64,000 bases of DNA from the NCBI GenBank assembly GCA_043228905.1, contig JBHGNT010000005.1, positions 22,444,001 to 22,508,000 on the forward strand. The letters are read 5' to 3'. Positions 34,167-45,420 of the stretch are shown here, one piece after another. How positions within the stretch are numbered: the first letter of the stretch is position 1; each line of letters starts with the position of its first letter. The notes beneath the pieces were generated by a model. It made no database searches. It saw only the letters and a program-made list of their open reading frames with translations, and was not told the DNA's origin. A program made the position numbers and the translations under genes. Origin of the DNA: Azolla caroliniana. Taxonomy: Eukaryota; Polypodiophyta.

Positions 34167-37100
34167 ATATATATATGCGTGTGTCACAGTGTTTGCTTCA
34201 TGGAAAAATAAAAAACAAAAGCATATGATATAGAAGAAAAAAGATTAAGGACATAAAATTGCATGTCAACATGGAAACTTAGAAATGACTAGATCATTCC
34301 TCATGGGTGAAGTTTGTTTGCATCGTCATGGGGGAGGGTTTTTGGCCATGTTAATCTGTCATTGCAAAAATTCAGAGGAGGTAATTATTCATGGGTGTAG
34401 TTTGTTTTTATTGATTATACAAAAAATCAAAGCAAATGATATAGGGATAATCAAAAGGTACGAAGTAATGGCTTGTAGGTGGTAAGTGGGATAATTTTTC
34501 ATGACAGAAACTTAAGATTGGCAAGTGGTAGGTAGAAACTGAGATAAATGTTTTACCATAGAAAGTTAAGTTGGAACCATGATAGAGCTAATCCCTTTCT
34601 TTGGATGAACTTTTCACATCCTTCTTGCTCATTGCATCTCTAATATTTCGCAAGTTTATTGCTTGATTGCATCTTTAAGGGTGAAGATATGGAACTTAAT
34701 GATTTAACTTATCCTTGAGCCTTTAAATTCCCTTGAATAAGAAGATCCATATTTATTGGAAAAACTTTGTGATTGACATGATTTATCACCATAGAGTAGG
34801 CAATTCTGAGACGGGTCATCCATCCTCCATTTGGCATATTTATTCAGACTGTGGAGAATACTATGTATCATAATATGAATATTAATAGCTTCAGAAAACA
34901 TTCACTGCAGTTGATGGATTATCACAGAAGGATATATGGAATATTGTAAGTGAAAATCATCTGGGAATTCATAACTGCACTCCAATTCATGAAAAAAGTT
35001 TGAAGTTGATTTATTCAAGTTCGAGCTTGTTTTTCATGCTTCACATCAAATTATATCATATTAATCATTGACCAGAAATATCTAGAAAAGGATCAGGCAA
35101 ATTTGCTTAAAATATGGCTTATGTGGGCACTGCCATATTTCATATCCCCTGAGGTTTTGCTTAAATATGAATTATGTGCAAATGCCATTTATATAATCAA
35201 CATTCTCTTTTCTACCAGACGCAAACAAAATCCTTCAGTCTGATAATGCCATAAATGAACATTCTCTTTTTTATCAGACATAAACACAATTATTCAGTTC
35301 ATAAAGATGTGGTACATACCTAAACTCATCCCAAGATGATGTTGCATCAGTTATATAAATGCCATAAATGAACATTCTCTTTTCTACGTGACAGCAAACA
35401 AATTTCTTCAGTCTCATAATGATATGGTACATACCTAAACTCATCCCAAGATGATGCAAGCTTGTCCTTCATGTACAATTTATGTGTGTTAGATGTTAGC
35501 TTACATCTGCGGAATGATAAAGATAGTTATTTCTGCGCTAACCTCTAACAAATGCAATTGATGAACAGGACATTGGTGCAGAACATGGTGAGGGATTTGA
35601 GACTTTTAGATCTTGTGGGCCATTGCAGGTAGATGTGGTAAGGCCTGTATATATTGCTTCCAATTAGTTCAAGAACATGGAGAGGAGTTGATGTCTGTTA
35701 AGAATCTTAAAATTGATTGCTAGACCACTTTTCTTCTCGTCTTGTTAGGACTATTTGAATGACCGAATGCGAGAGAGAGGGCTTCAGAGGATTCGATATG
35801 CAATGAAACCTGATGAGGCCTTTGGGTTGATCTACTCATGGGATAATGTTTTGGTAATCTTGAACTTGTGTGGAGGAATTATAACGTTGCAAGACTGTAT
35901 TTTATAATTAGTTAACCTTTTTTTCACTGATGTAGGCAGACACAAGGGCATTAAGATTGGATGCATGGAAACAACTTGCTTCAGAAGAAGGTAATCAATT
36001 ATTGTAACTAAATATTATGTGAAGCAAGGAGTGAGGAAATTGTTAGAGTAATCTAGGATTTTTTGTATTAAAAAAGATGTCTCTAATAGTGCTGATAATT
36101 TCAATTAGAAGACACACGATTACATAATCTTGCTAGGTTTATCTTACATTGAATTCCATGGAATAGATTCTCCCCTTACTCCAAACGACTTAACGTTATG
36201 GTATTCCAAAGTTCTAAACTTCTATCAGAAATGTTTATATTTCTTCAGCAGTTTCATTTCAGTTCGTAGGAAAATTAAATGTTGCTTTTGGAGTCCGGAG
36301 GACATCTTAATTCATTGAAATCCTTTCTCTTGATAAGAAAAGCACTGATAAATATGGAGAAGTAGTCTTCTTGAACATCAAATATGGAGAGAACTGATGT
36401 TCATGACTTTTAAAGTGCTCTTCGTATGAATTATGGATTGTCAAGAACCCTTCAGAAATATGTAGAATATTGACAACAGGGCATTGTTTAAATAAATATG
36501 TTTTGTTTTCTGGTCATCTGAACATGAGTCACAATTCCTTTTAACAATTTTTTAATTGCAATGATTTGTTGCATCAATATTTAATCACAATAATTTGTAA
36601 CATCAATATTAAGTCATAATTTTGAAAAACCTTGAAACTTCATCGTCTACTCGTGCTTTTGTGCTTTGGAATACAGGCAAAATTTGGAAAGATGATCAAG
36701 AATTTCATAGATACATCCTAAGTATGGGAACTGAGAATGCCGTGAAAAAGGTCATAATCTGCTCTTTCTTTACTTTTTCCTGGGCTTTATGACATCCTCC
36801 ATATGTGCAATAGGTATTCCAAGATATAAAAAGGCCATAATCTGCTCCGTCAGGATTCATTATATGGCATGTATATGCAAGTTGAAGTGTATCAATGCAT
36901 TTTGTCACTTGCATCAAATAGCAATCTCATGTTATCAAGAATAATTATTGGGTTCTTTGTATGCTAATCTAATGGTAAAGCTCATAAATGATAAACCTTT
37001 GGGTTGTGGGTTTGAGGTACAATGGGTGTCCTATGGTATGCAACATGTGTTCAAACTAGTTGTTCACATGGCTAATGGCAGATTCACCAATATCACTCTC

Positions 37101-38702
37101 AGGTGGATCCGTCTTTGATGGTGGATCATTGAGGAGGATCTTAATGAGATCAAGCTCTGCTGATCATTTTTCTCATGAATTATCCTTGCCGATCATAGAT
37201 TGATGCCCAGGTTGTTAGTTTTTATAGCTAGTTGCTGGAAGGGACACACTTCCTTTGTGAGCATTCAGGTGTATGTGTTTCTTTGAAGAAAAACGATTTA
37301 ACAAAGGTATAGCTCTTAACTACATGAAGCTGTGTAGATGTCCTAGTTTAGAGCCTGCTTATTGTACGATTTTGTACACCTTTATATACTAGCTGTAATG
37401 TTTTTGAGAATCAGGGTAAAGAACCTAACTGTGCTTTTCTTTCCATCCAAGCTCTAATTTAAGAGTGAACAGATGAATGAGACACAACAGTATGTCACAC
37501 TGGCATGAGGGTTATATTCATTTCTGAATGTATCTTGGTTTCTCATATTTACTGAATGTCTACGTGCAATCTTATGTGCGTCATGTGTGAGTGCATATGT
37601 TCTATGATTTACTGTCATGCCAAATGCACGTTGGCCTTGCACAGAACTCTCTATCTTGATGTTGGCAGGTACTCTTGTGGGTGAGCTCAAATGATTCAGC
37701 TGAGCGTTTGAAAGCACGTCTTTCCAAGATCTATTATGAGAAGCTAACCAAGGTGCAGTTCCCTAATATGTAATGAGCTGATAATTCATAATGATAACTT
37801 GTCAAAGTGGTCTTTATTTTCTCTTCATTGTATTAGATACGATCACCGAGGGAGGGATTGAAGGAATGGCTAGATGCATTACAGACAGCAGGTGTTCCCT
37901 GTGCTGTTGCATCATCATTAGATCGATTTAATCTACTTGCCGCACTTCAAAGAATGGGCCTTTACAAGTACTTCCAGGTTGCTTATGGTGTTGGAAACTT
38001 TTATTTGTGAGACTCTGGATCCAGCTCAATAGTCTTTCTCAAGTTTTCATCTATAGGTCTCATATTTCTTTGTTTATGCAGGCTGTTATTACACATGAAG
38101 ATGGGATGAATTCTATGGCTCACAGGTTCTTATCTGCTGCAGTCAAGGTAAACTTTTCTTTGCATTTAGTAATTTCCTAAAGATTTAAGATATAGCGGAA
38201 TTTTAACTTTCAGTATCTTGTGTTTGGGCTGGCTATCTATGTATCCAATCAGAACAATGGAGAAAAAAGATCCAAAATTTTACACATATACACAATTCCC
38301 CTGACTATCCTATTGGATATATGCTCTGATGTTTTGACAGTTGGATCGCCCTCCATCAAAATGTGTGGTATTTGAAGACGATCCTCGTGGTATTACTGCA
38401 GCACACAATTGTTCCATGAAAGCTGTGGCCTTAATCGGATCACATCCAGCGTAAGGAAACATCTAATTAGTATGCCTTAATTTTATTGACTTGCACAGCA
38501 TGGAGTAACAAATTATTCTTACCTTCCTTTTAGTTACGAGTTAACGCAAGCAGACCTTGCGGTGAGCAGCTTCAATCAGCTGTCCGTGATCAACCTTCGA
38601 AGGCTATTTGCAAACAAAGGGGCAGAGTTCATGGACTTACAGAAACAACCAGAAGAGAAAAAGGCTCCAAAGAGAAGGACAATTACTGATACAATGTCAT
38701 GA
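33660..38702 (+). CDS. Plastid HAD-family phosphatase, PyrP2-like
   Basis: Eleven exons: 33660-33749, 33924-34067, 35569-35637, 35749-35853, 35936-35990, 36677-36750, 37669-37752, 37837-37977, 38082-38147, 38341-38450 and 38534-38702. Phases agree throughout, giving 368 residues. The N-terminus is rich in Ser, Leu and Pro with basic residues further on (LRLLKRKAG), as in plastid transit peptides. HAD motifs: motif I YSWDNVLADT, where S131 stands at the usual nucleophile Asp and D133 is kept; motif II VASS (about 231-234); motif IV VFEDDPRG (D289, D290). Length and wording resemble Arabidopsis At4g11570 (AtPyrP2), reported to dephosphorylate the pyrimidine intermediate of riboflavin synthesis; orthology is my judgement from memory. 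Exon 3 could end at 35628 instead, dropping three residues. Confidence 0.85.
34068..35568 (+). other. Intron 2 of the PyrP2-like gene with repeats
   Basis: A 1.5-kb intron. A (TATC)n microsatellite occupies 34096-34168. 34284-34310 repeats the end of exon 2 ('atgactagatcatt') outside any coding context. 35255-35343 and 35368-35457 are two copies of a ~90-bp unit ('aatgaacattctctttt...catacctaaactcatcccaa'), with a third partial copy at 35202-35245. Confidence 0.75.
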
Positions 38703-39558
38703 GGAAATTGTGTCTTGATAAGTGCTTATTAATTCTGCTACAGTTATGCAAACAAACTGTATATTCAACTCTGTACCAGATTGATATTACTGTAGCAATG
38801 CATGATCTATAATACTCGAATCTGCTGCAACAGAGTTCAGCCTCCTTCCATGAATCATGACCAACAATATTGTTGGATGAGATTATGATCCATTTAAGAA
38901 AATGATAGGTTCCAAAGCCATCATATACCAGTTGTAAGGTTCAATTGATAGTTGTCGGGAGTGTGTATATTAATAGGCCACATATTGGATGGTACCCGTC
39001 ATATATATATATATATATATATATATCCATTTAACAGCCCATGCCAATTCCTTTGGATACAAGCTTAGTGTTGAATTCTGATTAGTATGAGAAAAAGCTT
39101 TGTATAAGAAAACTTGGACAAGTTGAAATTCATGTAGCCATATGATTTAACAATGCTTTGTATGACATGACAATTTAGTCTTTTGTTATTGTAATTAGCG
39201 ATATGCTTAAGTTAGTGGTGTCAATAATGCCTTTACATAATGAATATCAAGGAATCAGAATTGTACGTTGGAAAAAATCATGGCATCTTTATAAAATGAG
39301 CATGTTTGAGTCCTTATTGTGTTCTCCTAACTCGTGGAAAGTACTAGCTTTGTAGCAATTTCTTAGCCATTGTCTGAAATAATAGAGTATTATTGTATTA
39401 CTTGTGAATAAATAACATTTAATCTCTTTATCCAAGTATTACTTCTTAGGATTATAGTTGATATTAATGTGGTTAATGGGTTTAAGACCCAATTATCTCA
39501 CCTCTCTATTACTCCATATATATCCTTTTAATTCCATTGGGGAACCTTACCAATTGAG

Positions 39559-39563
<5 letters not shown>
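38703..39563. other. 3' region of the PyrP2-like gene and intergenic DNA
   Basis: AT-rich, no gene. (AT)n at 39001-39027. The poly(A) site of the upstream gene could not be assigned with confidence. Confidence 0.4.
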
Positions 39564-39603
<40 letters not shown>

Positions 39604-39606
<3 letters not shown>

Positions 39607-39844
39607 TAGCACATATATGGATATGCGATATGTTTAATGATGCATTGCAACATGGTATGCCATATGATTGGACTACAAATTGGATCAAACCTTTACATAA
39701 AGGCGGAGATGTAAATAATGTAAACAACTATCGAACCATCATGGTTGGCTCGTTAATGGCAAAACTATTTGGATGTATAATGGAATCAAAGATAAGTGTA
39801 TGGGCAGAAAAAAATGGTAAGAGACCTTATGGACAAGCTGGTTT
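39604..39844 (+). pseudogene. LINE-B RT N-terminal fragment (left arm)
   Basis: Encodes FNDALQHGMPYDWTTNWIKP and on to KRPYGQAG, the RT fingers region. It breaks at 39844 in the middle of the text, where the right arm goes on with FRKHHSTIDHL. Join bases 'ggttt' are shared by both sides of the break. Confidence 0.8.
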
Positions 39845-40756
39845 ACCTGCCTCTTAGCGGCGTGTAACACATTCATTCCATTTATGATTTGAAGGAACTT
39901 CAAGGCCAAGATATTTGAAGCTTTCCACACGTTCAAGTGGCTCATTGTTGTACATAATGCATGGTTTATCTCTTTTTTGACTATTCACAAGCATATTCTT
40001 TGTTTTAGAGCTATTGACACTTAATCTAGTATGCATGCAAATTTTTTCCAATGCCTTCATAAGCTTTTGTGCATCTCCTGAAGTATTTGCAAAAAACACT
40101 ACATCATCCGCATATAACAAAAGCATAATCACAACATTCCCAATGGCAACTTCTTCAACACATTCTTCCTTTACAAACTTGGTAACCATTTCTTCTAATT
40201 CATCAATGCATAGACCAAATAATGTTGGTGAGAGTGGACATCCTTGCTTAACACCAATAGTGCTATTGAAAAAATTTGAAAGTCCATCTCTCATACGCAC
40301 ACAACATATAACCTTCTCATATATTCGGGAAATTGCAAGCATATATTCACTTGGCACCTCAAGTTCTTCCATCCGCCTCCAAAGATGCTCACAAGTTACC
40401 ATATCAAAAGCTTTCTTGAAGTCTACAAAGCAACAATATATACCTTTACCTCTAAGTTGACTTTCCTCCATTGATACTCGAAGAGTGACAAGATGATCAA
40501 TGGTGCTATGGTGTTTTCGAAAACCAGCTTGTCCATAAGGTCTCTTACCATTTTTTTCTGCCCATACACTTATCTTTGATTCCATTATACATCCAAATAG
40601 TTTTGCCATTAATGAGCCAACCATGATGGTTCGATAGTTGTTTACATTATTTACATCTCCGCCTTTATGTAAAGGTTTGATCCAATTGGTAGTCCAATCA
40701 TATGGCATACCATGTTGCAATGCATCATTAAACATACCGCATATCCATATATGTGC

Positions 40757-40820
<64 letters not shown>

Positions 40821-40975
40821 AAGTCACATGCAATCTTGGAGATATTAAGTGTTGGGTCCTCAAGAAATATCTTTTTGACACTTTGGTGACCCCGATTCTT
40901 CTCTATGGGGTGGAAGTATGGGGCGGTAGCATCCCTAAATCTACGTGGAAAGAGTTTGAAAATGTCCAAAAACAT
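39845..40975 (-). pseudogene. LINE-B reverse transcriptase core (inverted segment)
   Basis: A long - strand frame encodes an RVT_1 domain: KKAFDMVTCEHLWRRMEELE, GVKQGCPLSPTLFGLCIDEL and LLLYADDVVFFANT, including the catalytic YADD. The frame runs back through (CT)n-derived Ser-Leu repeats, which are not genuine protein. After NECVTRR an in-frame TAA interrupts the normal RLEAGK-type text, near 39850. No endonuclease domain is present, so the copy is 5' truncated. Confidence 0.85.
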
Positions 40976-41740
40976 TTTCTTACAAAGTTTCTACAAGTTA
41001 AGAAACAAATGCTCTACACCCTCCTCCTCCTTGAGACAGGATCGCTTCCCATTGAGATCATGGCCATGGAAAGGGTTGTTGAATACATGCTTAAGGTTCA
41101 AAAAAGCCCCTCACATCAACTTCCTAGAATTGCATGGGAAGCAAGCAAAAAGATCTAAAAGACGCATAAAAGCAAAATTGTGTTCTGGTTGGATGCAAGA
41201 TTTAGAAAAATGATTTGGTAGATGGGATGCAAGACACTTGCTTCATGATGCGTCACTAGATTCCTCTATAAATGAGGCCTTTTTGCAACGCTAATGTATC
41301 ATGACATGGGACAAATGTGGTGGCTCACGCTTCACACATTACACTACAAATGTTGCACCTAACTACAAAACCATATTCTTCGCGGAACGGGGAAGCCATA
41401 GACATCGATACATGTTAGAGCCCATCCTGATATCTGCCATTCGAACCATTGCTTCCATGCGACTTAGCTCGCACGCATTGAGATGTGAGACGGGGCGTTG
41501 GGGCACAAGTGATGAGAGTGGCTGACTATGCATACTTTGCCCTAAACAAGTTCGAGAGTCTGAGTATCACACTTTGATACAATGCTCTACCTTTGATCAT
41601 ATTCGACCATGCTTTCCACATCTCTTCGATTGAGCCCAATCCTTGCACGAATTTCTCTCACAACCACGATATGCACTCTCGATTGCAACATTCATTGGTA
41701 AAGTTGTTGAACATCGAGAGTTGCTACTCACCTTCACACG
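40830..41740 (+). pseudogene. LINE-B C-terminal region
   Basis: Frames 40883-41158 and 41301-41525 give PILLYGVEVWGGSIPKSTWK, later ASMRLSSHALRCETGRWGTS followed by CILCPKQVRESEYHTLIQC, i.e. the cysteine-containing end of this LINE protein. Several stops and a shift near 41100. Equivalent pieces occur at 12618-12860 and 24559-24759. Confidence 0.8.
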
Positions 41741-41867
41741 TATCACGTGAAATGTAATACTTTTGGTCTCATAGGTCATATTTGACCTCCGAAGACGATA
41801 ATATAATCTATCTATCTCTCTCTCTCTCTCTCTCAAAATGCACAATTATATTATAGCACATCATCTT

Positions 41868-42105
41868 TCTCTCTCTCTCTCTCTCTCTTAGAAGTTAATT
41901 TTCTTTCTTTCTTTGGTAAAAACACACAGTTATATTAAATGTATGTAAAATCCACTTGTTATAACACTCCTTAGTCTCCTCTACCTACCTATCCTATGTA
42001 GGGAGAGAGACACCTTATAATTGTAATGCCACTAGGAAACCTGAATATGCATTTGAGGATCATTTCCCACATGCTCTAAAATCTAGAAATTCCACATAAG
42101 ATTAA
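41868..42105 (-). mobile_element. LINE-A 3' end
   Basis: The reverse complement matches 8240-8424: 'aatgcatattcaggttt', 'ccctacatagg', 'gtggattttacataca', 'tttaccaaa'. Read on the - strand it ends in (GAAA)n and then (GA)n (41868-41889 on the + strand as CT). Only the non-coding end is present. Confidence 0.8.
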
Positions 42106-42129
42106 CTTTCAACTCTGTATATAGACTTT

Positions 42130-42520
42130 CATCCCATGCCAAGATCAAGACTAAGATCAAGTTGTGGCATAACAGAATAGGCCATATCAATCTCCAACAA
42201 CTTTGAGCTATGCAATTGAAGGGAGTCATCATCGGACTTTTGGCCTTTGAGATGAAACAAGTCAACCGAGTGTGTGAAGCATGCCAAATTGGAAAACAAC
42301 AATTCTCGAAGGAAAGAAATGTAAGTAAAGGCCTCTTGGACATGATTCACTCGGATGTATGGGGACCGACTCAAACGCCAATGATCGGAGGATGCCGGTA
42401 CTATGTCACCTTTATCGACGACTACTCCCATTTCACATAGATCTTCCCGATGAAGAAGAAGAGTGAAGTGTTCTCACACTTCCAAAAGTTCAAGAGCCAA
42501 GCGGAAAAAGAGACAAAAGT
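42130..42520 (+). pseudogene. Co3 copia fragment: GAG-pre-integrase and integrase start
   Basis: Reads LWHNRIGHIN, then VNRVCEACQIGKQQFSKERN (HHCC zinc domain), then LDMIHSDVWGPTQTPMIGGC and FIDDYSHFT, the beginning of the integrase core with its first catalytic Asp. In-frame stops at about 42205 and 42438. It ends abruptly near 42520 where Gy1 begins; no LTR is visible. Confidence 0.8.
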
Positions 42521-42539
42521 TCAAGAGCCATCTAACATA

Positions 42540-43103
42540 TGGACTTCTTCGGCGTATATTGGGTTGTTGTCAGGAGTCGGGGTCCGTGCTTCCGTAAGAA
42601 TGCGGACTTTGGTTTTCCTGCGTTGAAATGAGATCATGTTATGCTGCCAGTGCTGCTTGATGTTGGCGGTAGGCAGCCATGGACGTCCAAGCAGGAGGGG
42701 GTAAGTGTCGGGGGCCTCTAAGCGTAAGATTACAGTTGACACGATAAAAGCGTGTCCTCCCAAGGTAAATTCCATGTTTCGGATGAGGCCTATCAGGCGT
42801 ATCGACCGTGTATCAACCATTCATAACCAAAATGGACACGGCTCCCATTGAGTGATGCCGATCTTGTTGCATGTCGTTTTGCTAAATGACATTGACGCCT
42901 GACCCACCATTGATAATGCATCTGGGAACTTCGTGACCTCGTAAGATGAGTTGTACGACTGGATTTTGTGAATCCATCAAAGGAGGTCCTCGTGTCGGGG
43001 CTGTGAGGTTTATGGATGGATGCAACAGATCCCGATTTGTGAGGGAATGGACCGTCTCCTTGAAGCGAGGTAACAAGTGGAGCAATTTATGCAATGCTGG
43101 CAC
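42540..43103 (-). pseudogene. Gy1 retropepsin with Asp-to-Asn change
   Basis: 42882-43103 ends in CIINGGSGVNVI, the position of the Gypsy protease active site normally written I-D-G/S-G; here the Asp codon is AAT (Asn). The continuation in another frame, 42521-42820, has YPLLLGRPWLPTANIKQHW, the conserved flap/C-terminal part. The change plus a shift between the frames means no active protease. Confidence 0.75.
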
Positions 43104-43111
43104 CCGGAATT

Positions 43112-43517
43112 GGTATCAGTGTGATCAGTAGAGCTAGGTCGATCCGAGTGTGAGGTCTGTAGTTGGCCGTGTTTCCGTTCATTGGATTCCGCTATGTCGG
43201 CTTTCATACGGTCTATGTTGGCGTTATTCACTGCATCTACCTAGTCCTTAATCGGTATTAGTGTGATCGGTAGAGCTAGGTCAATCTGAGTGTGCGGTCT
43301 GTAGTTGGCCGTGTTTCCGTTCATTGGATTCCACTATGTCGGCTTTCATACGGTTTATGTTGGCGTTATTCGCTGCATCTACCGAGTCCTTAATCGGTAT
43401 TAGTGTGATCGGTAGAGCTAGGTCGATCCAAGTGTGAGGTCTGTAGTTGGCCATGTTTCCGTTCATTGGATTCCGCTATGTTGGCTTTCATACGGTCTAT
43501 GTTGGCGTTATTCGCCT
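43112..43517 (-). repeat. 142-bp tandem repeat between Gy1 gag and protease
   Basis: Units start at 43112, 43254 and 43396, each 142 bp, the last about 122 bp long. On the - strand each encodes MKADIAESNERKHGQLQT. Since 142 is not a multiple of three, the duplication shifts the frame at each unit. Confidence 0.9.
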
Positions 43518-44253
43518 GTTGCCGAACGGAGTCTTGGATGTCCCACTGCGATTGCTGCGTGGTCTTACTGCATGTGGTCACCTGCTGCATGTTGACCGTG
43601 ATCATGTTTACTGTCGGTGCTTTGCCCCTATTGTTGGTGGGGTACTTGTTGGCGTAGTGGCCTGGTTGATTTCAATTAAAGCAGGTGATAGGTGTCGAGG
43701 TACTGGGGTCGCTGTGCTCGAAGTGGGTTTGTGGTAGATTTTGTGGTTGATCTTCCCGCCCTTGTAGGGAATATCCCTGTGGAGGGTTGGCCCGAGCCTC
43801 CATTGAGGGATTGCGCCAGTTATTGTCGCATTGATTATCGCGATGACGATTGTCAAATTGTCGGCGGTTGCCAAAATTTCGGAAACCGTGATTATTTCGG
43901 AAGCCACGATAATTCTGTGGTGCATTGTGGCTGTAATCCCTACAGTAGTGGTGGTGATCTTGATGATAGTGCTAGTGCTCATTCGTGTGGTGTGATTGAT
44001 TGGGGTAGCGAAAGGGCCCGACACGATATTAGTTTTCCTGATTGTAACACGCCGTGTCAAAGGTACCCCCCGTGTTGTAATGGGGCCGTTTTTCTTCCCA
44101 CGGCCGTGTCACCTCTCTGTTCGGTGGGGGTGGTTGCCCCTGATTGGGACGAGGCTTATTTTGGTGAATTGTGGTCGTGTTCGTTCGGTTCAGCATGTTA
44201 TATTTGCACTGCTCTACCGTATGGACCTGTGAATGGCAAATGGGGCAGTGTGG

Positions 44254-45420
44254 TCATGAAGGACAGTCAAGGGTGGAGTGCCCAGATCTGGCGCATACCG
44301 TGCATTGTAGCGCTTGCTTGAATTGCGTTTCCTCAGTCGTTGGTAAGGCAGTTTGAAGCGTGCCCATTGCGAATGAATTGCTACGATGTGCCCTATCGAG
44401 CGCAAGAACGCGGGCAACCACTTGCTCGATGGTTTGTTGTGAAAAATCTATGAGAGCCAACGTTGTGCGTAAAGGCTCACGAAGGCCGGCCAAGAACGTA
44501 TCCATTAGATGGTTTGCTGAGACATTCTGTGCCAGTTGGTGGTGGAGATCTTGAAATCGGAGGACAAAATGGGATACGGTTTCGTTGGGTGCCTGTGCGA
44601 TTGTGTAAAGTTGCCGAAGCAATTTCCATTTGGGAATCTCTTGGTGGAATAATTCCAGAAATTGCGTGCAGACATCTTGGAATGTGGTGAACTCCCCAGG
44701 ATCATGTCGGGAATACCAGCGTGTAGCGGGGCCATCGAAGGAGAGAGTGAATTCGGCGATTTTGGAGGCGTCGATCTCTGTGTCAGTGAGCCATTGTGTC
44801 GAATGGTTGGCTTGCCATGTGTTGAGAACGGAGCGGATGTGGGCTTCGGCATCCAGGCCATCCGTGTAACATACATAGGGTGATACTACATTCTATCAAG
44901 ATCTGGGTCATTCGGAAGGGCCAGGAAACAGTTGCGCTCCGGTGGAGGTGAGACTTCCGGAGGACTTGGAGGGGTAGCAATTTCAAGACCAATATGTGAC
45001 TGTGAGTTTGGGATTACTGGTGGCGAAGATCGGGTTTCCGGATTGACTGATGGCGAGGCTCCCGATTCCATGGACGAATGTTGTGTGAGCACAGAATCGG
45101 CCGTGTCCTCGACAGGCTCTATGCGACGAGACGGTGGACAAGAGCGAGTACTTCTGTTGGGCGCCGTACTGACGACTGGGATTACCACCACGTGAGTTTG
45201 CTGTGCTACACAACATGAACCGGGCGTGCCATATTGTGTTGCCTTCCTCTCCGGAGGCGACACCTTCGATTCCTAACCGAAATCAGACCAAAGGACTGTG
45301 GTACGTGGTGGTCAGATCGCTTTTACGAAACGGGATGACACCCTACAGATTATGTTGTCGTGCCTTTCAACTCCGGATTGTTGTGTGAGTCGGGTGGGAA
45401 CCATTGAGGTTTTGGACTAG
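44254..45420 (-). pseudogene. Gy1 gag with CCHC knuckle
   Basis: Across consecutive frames: a proline/serine-rich N-terminal part (44886-45263), then IAEFTLSFDGPATRWYSRHD and FHQEIPKW, the Retrotrans_gag core (44620-44885), then LRQLYTIAQAPNETVSHFVL, and finally CTVCARSGHSTLDC, a CCHC zinc knuckle (44254-44622). The core frame is open for over 200 codons with one stop at 44886, so decay is moderate. Confidence 0.8.

Larger units (their letters stand above)
39564..41835 (+). mobile_element. LINE-B copy with internal inverted duplication
   Basis: Three segments of one LINE lie in the order +, -, +. 39604-39844 (+) encodes the start of the RT domain. 39845-40760 (-) encodes the same start plus the RT core. 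40830-41740 (+) continues with the part that normally follows RT. (CT)n precedes the protein text in both arms (39564-39602; 40760-40819 on the opposite strand), and a (CT)n tail ends the element (41812-41834). The arms 39564-39844 and 40521-40819 are nearly identical inverted repeats around a 676-bp centre. Confidence 0.8.
42530..45420 (-). mobile_element. Gy1: Gypsy-type element fragment (gag and protease)
   Basis: Order on the - strand: gag (about 45420-44620), zinc knuckle (44254-44290), a repetitive linker, protease (about 42960-42540). No RT, integrase or LTR was seen, so both ends are lost. GC content is higher than in the host genes but the region is distinct from Gy2/Gy3. Confidence 0.75.

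Noticed and set aside
40760-40975. N-terminal extension with Ser-Leu repeats on the long LINE-B frame
   Set aside because: It is translation of a (CT)n microsatellite and of the inverted neighbouring segment, not protein.
43692-44321. 209-codon + strand frame
   Set aside because: Antisense shadow of the Gy1 gag region.
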